From: Deinandra increscens subsp. villosa
Taxonomy: Eukaryota > Streptophyta > Magnoliopsida > Asterales > Asteraceae
NCBI GenBank assembly: GCA_039602395.1
Contig: JBCNJP010000020.1
Coordinates: 19,384,483 to 19,448,482, forward strand
Reading direction: 5' to 3'
Length of the DNA: 64,000 nt
Positions 61,076 through 64,000 of the stretch are shown one piece after another. The first letter of the stretch is position 1, and each line of letters opens with the position of its first letter. The notes beneath the pieces were generated by a model, which ran no database searches, was not told the origin of the DNA, and worked only from the letters and a program-made list of their open reading frames with translations. The position numbers were made by a program, and so were the translations under genes.

Positions 61076-62404
61076 ATGGACGAACGGCAACGATCAATGC
61101 TTCTCCAATCTGCTTCTCGTTTCCCGCCACCTAAAGGTCTCATCTCTCTCTCTCTATCTCTCTTTCAAATTCTTCCATTTCAGTATCTTTGCATTTCAAA
61201 CCCTAAAATCGACATTTTCAATTCCAATTCTGAAGGAATCAAGCTCTCTTATGGCACGGCCGGATTTAGAGCCGATGCATCCATTCTGCAATCGACGGTA
61301 TTTAGAATCGGGATACTGGCGGCGCTGAGGTCTTTGAACACCGGCGGAGCTGTGATCGGATTAATGATCACTGCTTCACACAACAAAGTCTCTGATAATG
61401 GCGTCAAGGTAGCTGATCCCGGCGGTGAAATGCTCACTCAGGATTGGGAGCCGTTTGCTGATTCCATTGCTAATGCTCCGGATCCTGAAAGTCTCATCCA
61501 GGTTACGTTTGGGGATTTTCTGTTGTTTTTCCTTTCTAAATTTGATCGAAGAAGACTGTATATAACTTGATAGGTATCAGTGTAGTAGGCAGTTAGTTGA
61601 AAAAGGAGTTAGGGTTGTTAATAACTCTTTAGTAGTTAAACAAGTAGTTAGTCAAATTTGATTGAAGAAGACCGGATGTAACTTGATACGTATCAGTTTA
61701 GTAGTTAGTTGCAAAAGGAGTTAGGATTGTTAATAACGAATCAGTGTAATAGGCAGTTATTTGAAGAGGAGTTAGGGCTGTTAATAACTGTTTAGTAGTT
61801 AAACAAGTAGTTGGTCAAATTTGATTGAAGAAGACCGGATGTAACTTGATAGTATCAGTTTAGTAGGTAGTTAGTTGAAAAAGGAGTTAGGGTTGTTAAA
61901 TTACTTAGTTAAACAAGTAGTTAGTCAAATGTTTAGCTATAAATAGAAAAGGTAATGCATAGATAAGCTCATTCAGAATTAATAATAGGAAAACAATGTA
62001 TGCTCTTAAGTGTGTGTTAGTGTGTAGATTAGCAATCCTCTAGAGCCATTCTCCATTTCCTGGTTCTTCAAGATGGAAGATGAAGTGACTGACCACTGTT
62101 TCTCAGTATCAGTCTCAAACACTAAGTTTTATCGTTAGTTTGTTAGAGAGAACTAAAGCATTTCAGTCAGCATAATAACTTTGTATATGCTTTTTGTTAA
62201 TTTATAATCACCCTCTAAATATGATTATTTGTTGAGGAAGAAGACCTTGATTTCATTTTTTGTTTTGTTGTTTTCTTGAAGCAGTTGATAGCTGAATTTG
62301 CAAAGAAGGAAGACATACCACTTAATGGAGGAAAGGGTGCAGCGATATTATTGGGAAGAGACACCAGGCCTAGCGGTGAATCTCTCGTGGAGGCTGCAAA
62401 ACAA
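61076..62404 (+). CDS. PAGM: Phosphoacetylglucosamine mutase, 5' part (exons 1-3)
   Basis: Proposed exons: 61076-61136, 61236-61501 and 62285-62404, encoding the first 149 of roughly 560 residues; the rest lies beyond the window. The enzyme interconverts GlcNAc-6-phosphate and GlcNAc-1-phosphate on the cytosolic route to UDP-GlcNAc (plant DRT101/AGM1 group). Residues start MDERQRSMLLQSASRFPPPK. Then come KLSYGTAGFRADASIL, the phosphoserine loop GLMITASHNKVSDNGVKV (Ser ~68), DPGGEMLTQDWEPFAD, and exon 3 with LLGRDTRPSGESLVEAAKQ. The start agrees with the family's N-terminus. Splice phases join cleanly (AAA G/GA ATC gives K-G-I). GTAAGA follows exon 3. No disabling change was seen, and the AGFRGD motif reads AGFRAD. 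Confidence 0.88.
61540..62010 (+). repeat. Diverged tandem repeats before a TATA box, possible solo LTR in intron 2
   Basis: AATTTGATTGAAGAAGACCGGATGTAACTTGATA-type units begin near 61540, 61657 and 61817, separated by GTAGTTAGTTG.AAAAGGAGTTAGGGTTGTTAATAA-type blocks. They are followed by CTATAAATAGAAAAGG near 61939 and AATAATAGGAAAACAATG. Repeats upstream of a TATA box inside an intron resemble the U3 region of a copia LTR. LTR ends and a target repeat were not resolved, so this is a suggestion only. Confidence 0.35.
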
Positions 62405-63884
62405 GTAAGACTTCTTAAATAAAGTTTACTCCGTGAGAAAGAGCAACATTGTTTAATTAGAAAACCATCTGATCTGTTCAATGAGTACTGGGTTTGATAT
62501 ATGAAATTCAAGTTGAGCCTCTTCTTTATGGAATCGAGGTAATAACACTTTGCTACGGCTTTGAGTTCTGAGTTAGTCGTGAACCCTAGAGTTTTCATTT
62601 TGGAATCTTTCTAACACCCATTTTTCAATAACTTGGAAGTTGTCATGTTGGGTATTTTTGCAATGAAAAAGTCCTTTTTAATACCTTCTCACTTTAATAT
62701 GATTTGTGTTTTTATTACCCGGTATTGAATATCATGTCTCTATTTTGGACTAACATCTCATATTGAGCTACATTGATGGTTATTGGTTACTGGCTTAAGT
62801 TTATGTTTTTATTTGGAGTGCCTCTTTGCAACAGAAGCATTTCCTTGTCCTCTGCTTTTTACAAATGGAATAGTATTGACCAGATTTTGTAAATGATGAA
62901 GTAAATTACATCCATTTGAGTGTTAATCCCTTTAGTTTAGACAATCGACCTAATTAACCCAATTGATGATAGAACAACATACAATGATCGAGTTTTATAA
63001 AGCAACACCTAGAGGCCGCCAAACTATTGATACCATGTGATTACTAAATAGTTATACATCACAATTTTCACGCGAGTCATGAAACTAAGGGTGTTGCACA
63101 GGGGTGACTCAAATCTAGTGAGATCCATGTGTAGATCTTGGTTAATATTTTTAGGTATCAGTATTTTATTTGTACATATCAAATCTATTTCTCTTAATTG
63201 TTTGATGCAAAATATTTAAGTACTTCTTTAAATAATCTTTCTTGTGACATAGTATTTTTTTATTTAATATATATTTAAAAACCTTATCTGTTGAAGCCAC
63301 TGTCACGAGTATGATTAACATTATTCAAGATGCAATATTAATAATAAAAAATGAATTAAGGTTTTATATAGTTGAGTATATTAATTGGCGTGTCTTTTTT
63401 TCTATATGTATACTTTCTCTTAAGAGTCTTAACTGGAAAACAAACCTGGCATTAATATCATATCTCACGGGCCTCAAAGAATATACAAGGTTAATAACAA
63501 CTATCTTCATGTATTTATATCATCCAGTGTCTTCAATTTTTTCATGTTAAATTAGAACTAATTTTCTTTCATTGACTATAAATTGGTCAAATTGACTTTT
63601 TAGTCATGAATAGTATGATCTATAATGTAAAGAAAGAAAGTTAATTATAAAAATCTTTGATGTTTTCGTTTTAATCTCACTGTCAACATTATTATATATT
63701 CTTCTATTTCTACGAATTTTATGTTTTTTTTTTAGATTTTGATTCCACATTTTAATTTCTTTGACAAAAGCTATAGCAACTTCTCTTACGAAGAGTTATT
63801 ACCACAAAGTACTTCTTATTAATACATATTTTCGTTGTTCTTAATTTCTATTTATCCGTTTTTGAATACCTTTATAAATTGTTT
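62405..63884 (+). other. Probably intron 3 of the mutase gene
   Basis: No sequence matching the next expected exon was found up to the window's end. The stretch is AT-rich and has no bounded element that could be supported. Confidence 0.4.
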
Positions 63885-63967
63885 TACTTTTTGTCACTCT
63901 CTTTTCTAAAGTTAATCCACTCATAGTATGAGTGGATTAACTTTAGAAAAGAGAGTGACAAAAAGTA
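63885..63967. repeat. 83-bp near-perfect palindrome
   Basis: A 41-base arm (63885-63925) starting TACTTTTTGTCACTC is followed after a single G by its exact inverse (63927-63967). No mismatch was found. It probably lies in the mutase intron. Confidence 0.92.
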
Positions 63968-64000
63968 TGTTAAGTACCTCTTTTTATATATGCGAGGCCT

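Overview
The window is a nuclear chromosome segment of a flowering plant. The evidence is AT-rich intergenic DNA, GT-AG introns, a nuclear-type tRNA-Leu, and plant Ty3 chromovirus, Ty1/copia, CACTA, hAT, Mutator-like (MULE), PIF/Harbinger, LINE and SINE sequences. Several retroelement words look like those of composite-family (lettuce/sunflower-like) genomes, but that is only an impression. A 500-base run of N at 8008-8507 is an assembly gap.

Layout. (1) 1-13.5 kb holds no intact gene. It contains a CACTA end, LTR-like debris with an 81-bp tandem array, three hAT-like elements built from self-complementary words, and a MULE with ~288-bp terminal inverted repeats (TIRs) nested in one of them. 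(2) 13.5-21.9 kb is a cluster of broken papain-type cysteine protease copies in alternating orientation. It also has two long foldbacks and a dimeric MITE filled with a perfect 16-bp palindrome. (3) 22.7-24.8 kb is a MULE nested in a related MULE. (4) 25.1-33.3 kb is a decayed PIF/Harbinger element carrying a very young, intact Ty3 chromovirus. (5) 33.3-35.1 kb has an SHPRH-type helicase fragment, a CACTA end with a nested hAT MITE, and a LINE tail.

(6) 35.3-40.0 kb is a gene for an HSP110/SSE-type HSP70 (HSP70-14/15-like) with seven coding exons and a 5'UTR intron. It has a short C-terminus. (7) 40.3-46.4 kb is a very young, intact Ty1/copia element on the minus strand. (8) 47.0-49.9 kb has a stray copy of the HSP70 gene's 3' end, tRNA-Leu(CAA), a non-autonomous LTR element with identical LTRs, and another MULE foldback. 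(9) 50.2-57.2 kb has a LINE tail, a long AT-rich stretch with a possible minus-strand first exon at its right end, a hAT-like element and SINEs. (10) 57.6-60.4 kb has a Harbinger MITE and an inverted, deleted copy of the HSP70 promoter, 5'UTR intron and first coding exon. (11) 60.7 kb to the end is the 5' part of a phosphoacetylglucosamine mutase gene that runs off the window.

Only the HSP70 gene, the mutase gene and the tRNA look like host genes that may be active. The two complete retrotransposons have one LTR mismatch each and intact polyproteins; the small LTR element has none. The area has therefore been invaded recently, and the nesting order can be read from the target site duplications (TSDs). 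All homology calls come from recognising motifs by eye; no database search was run.
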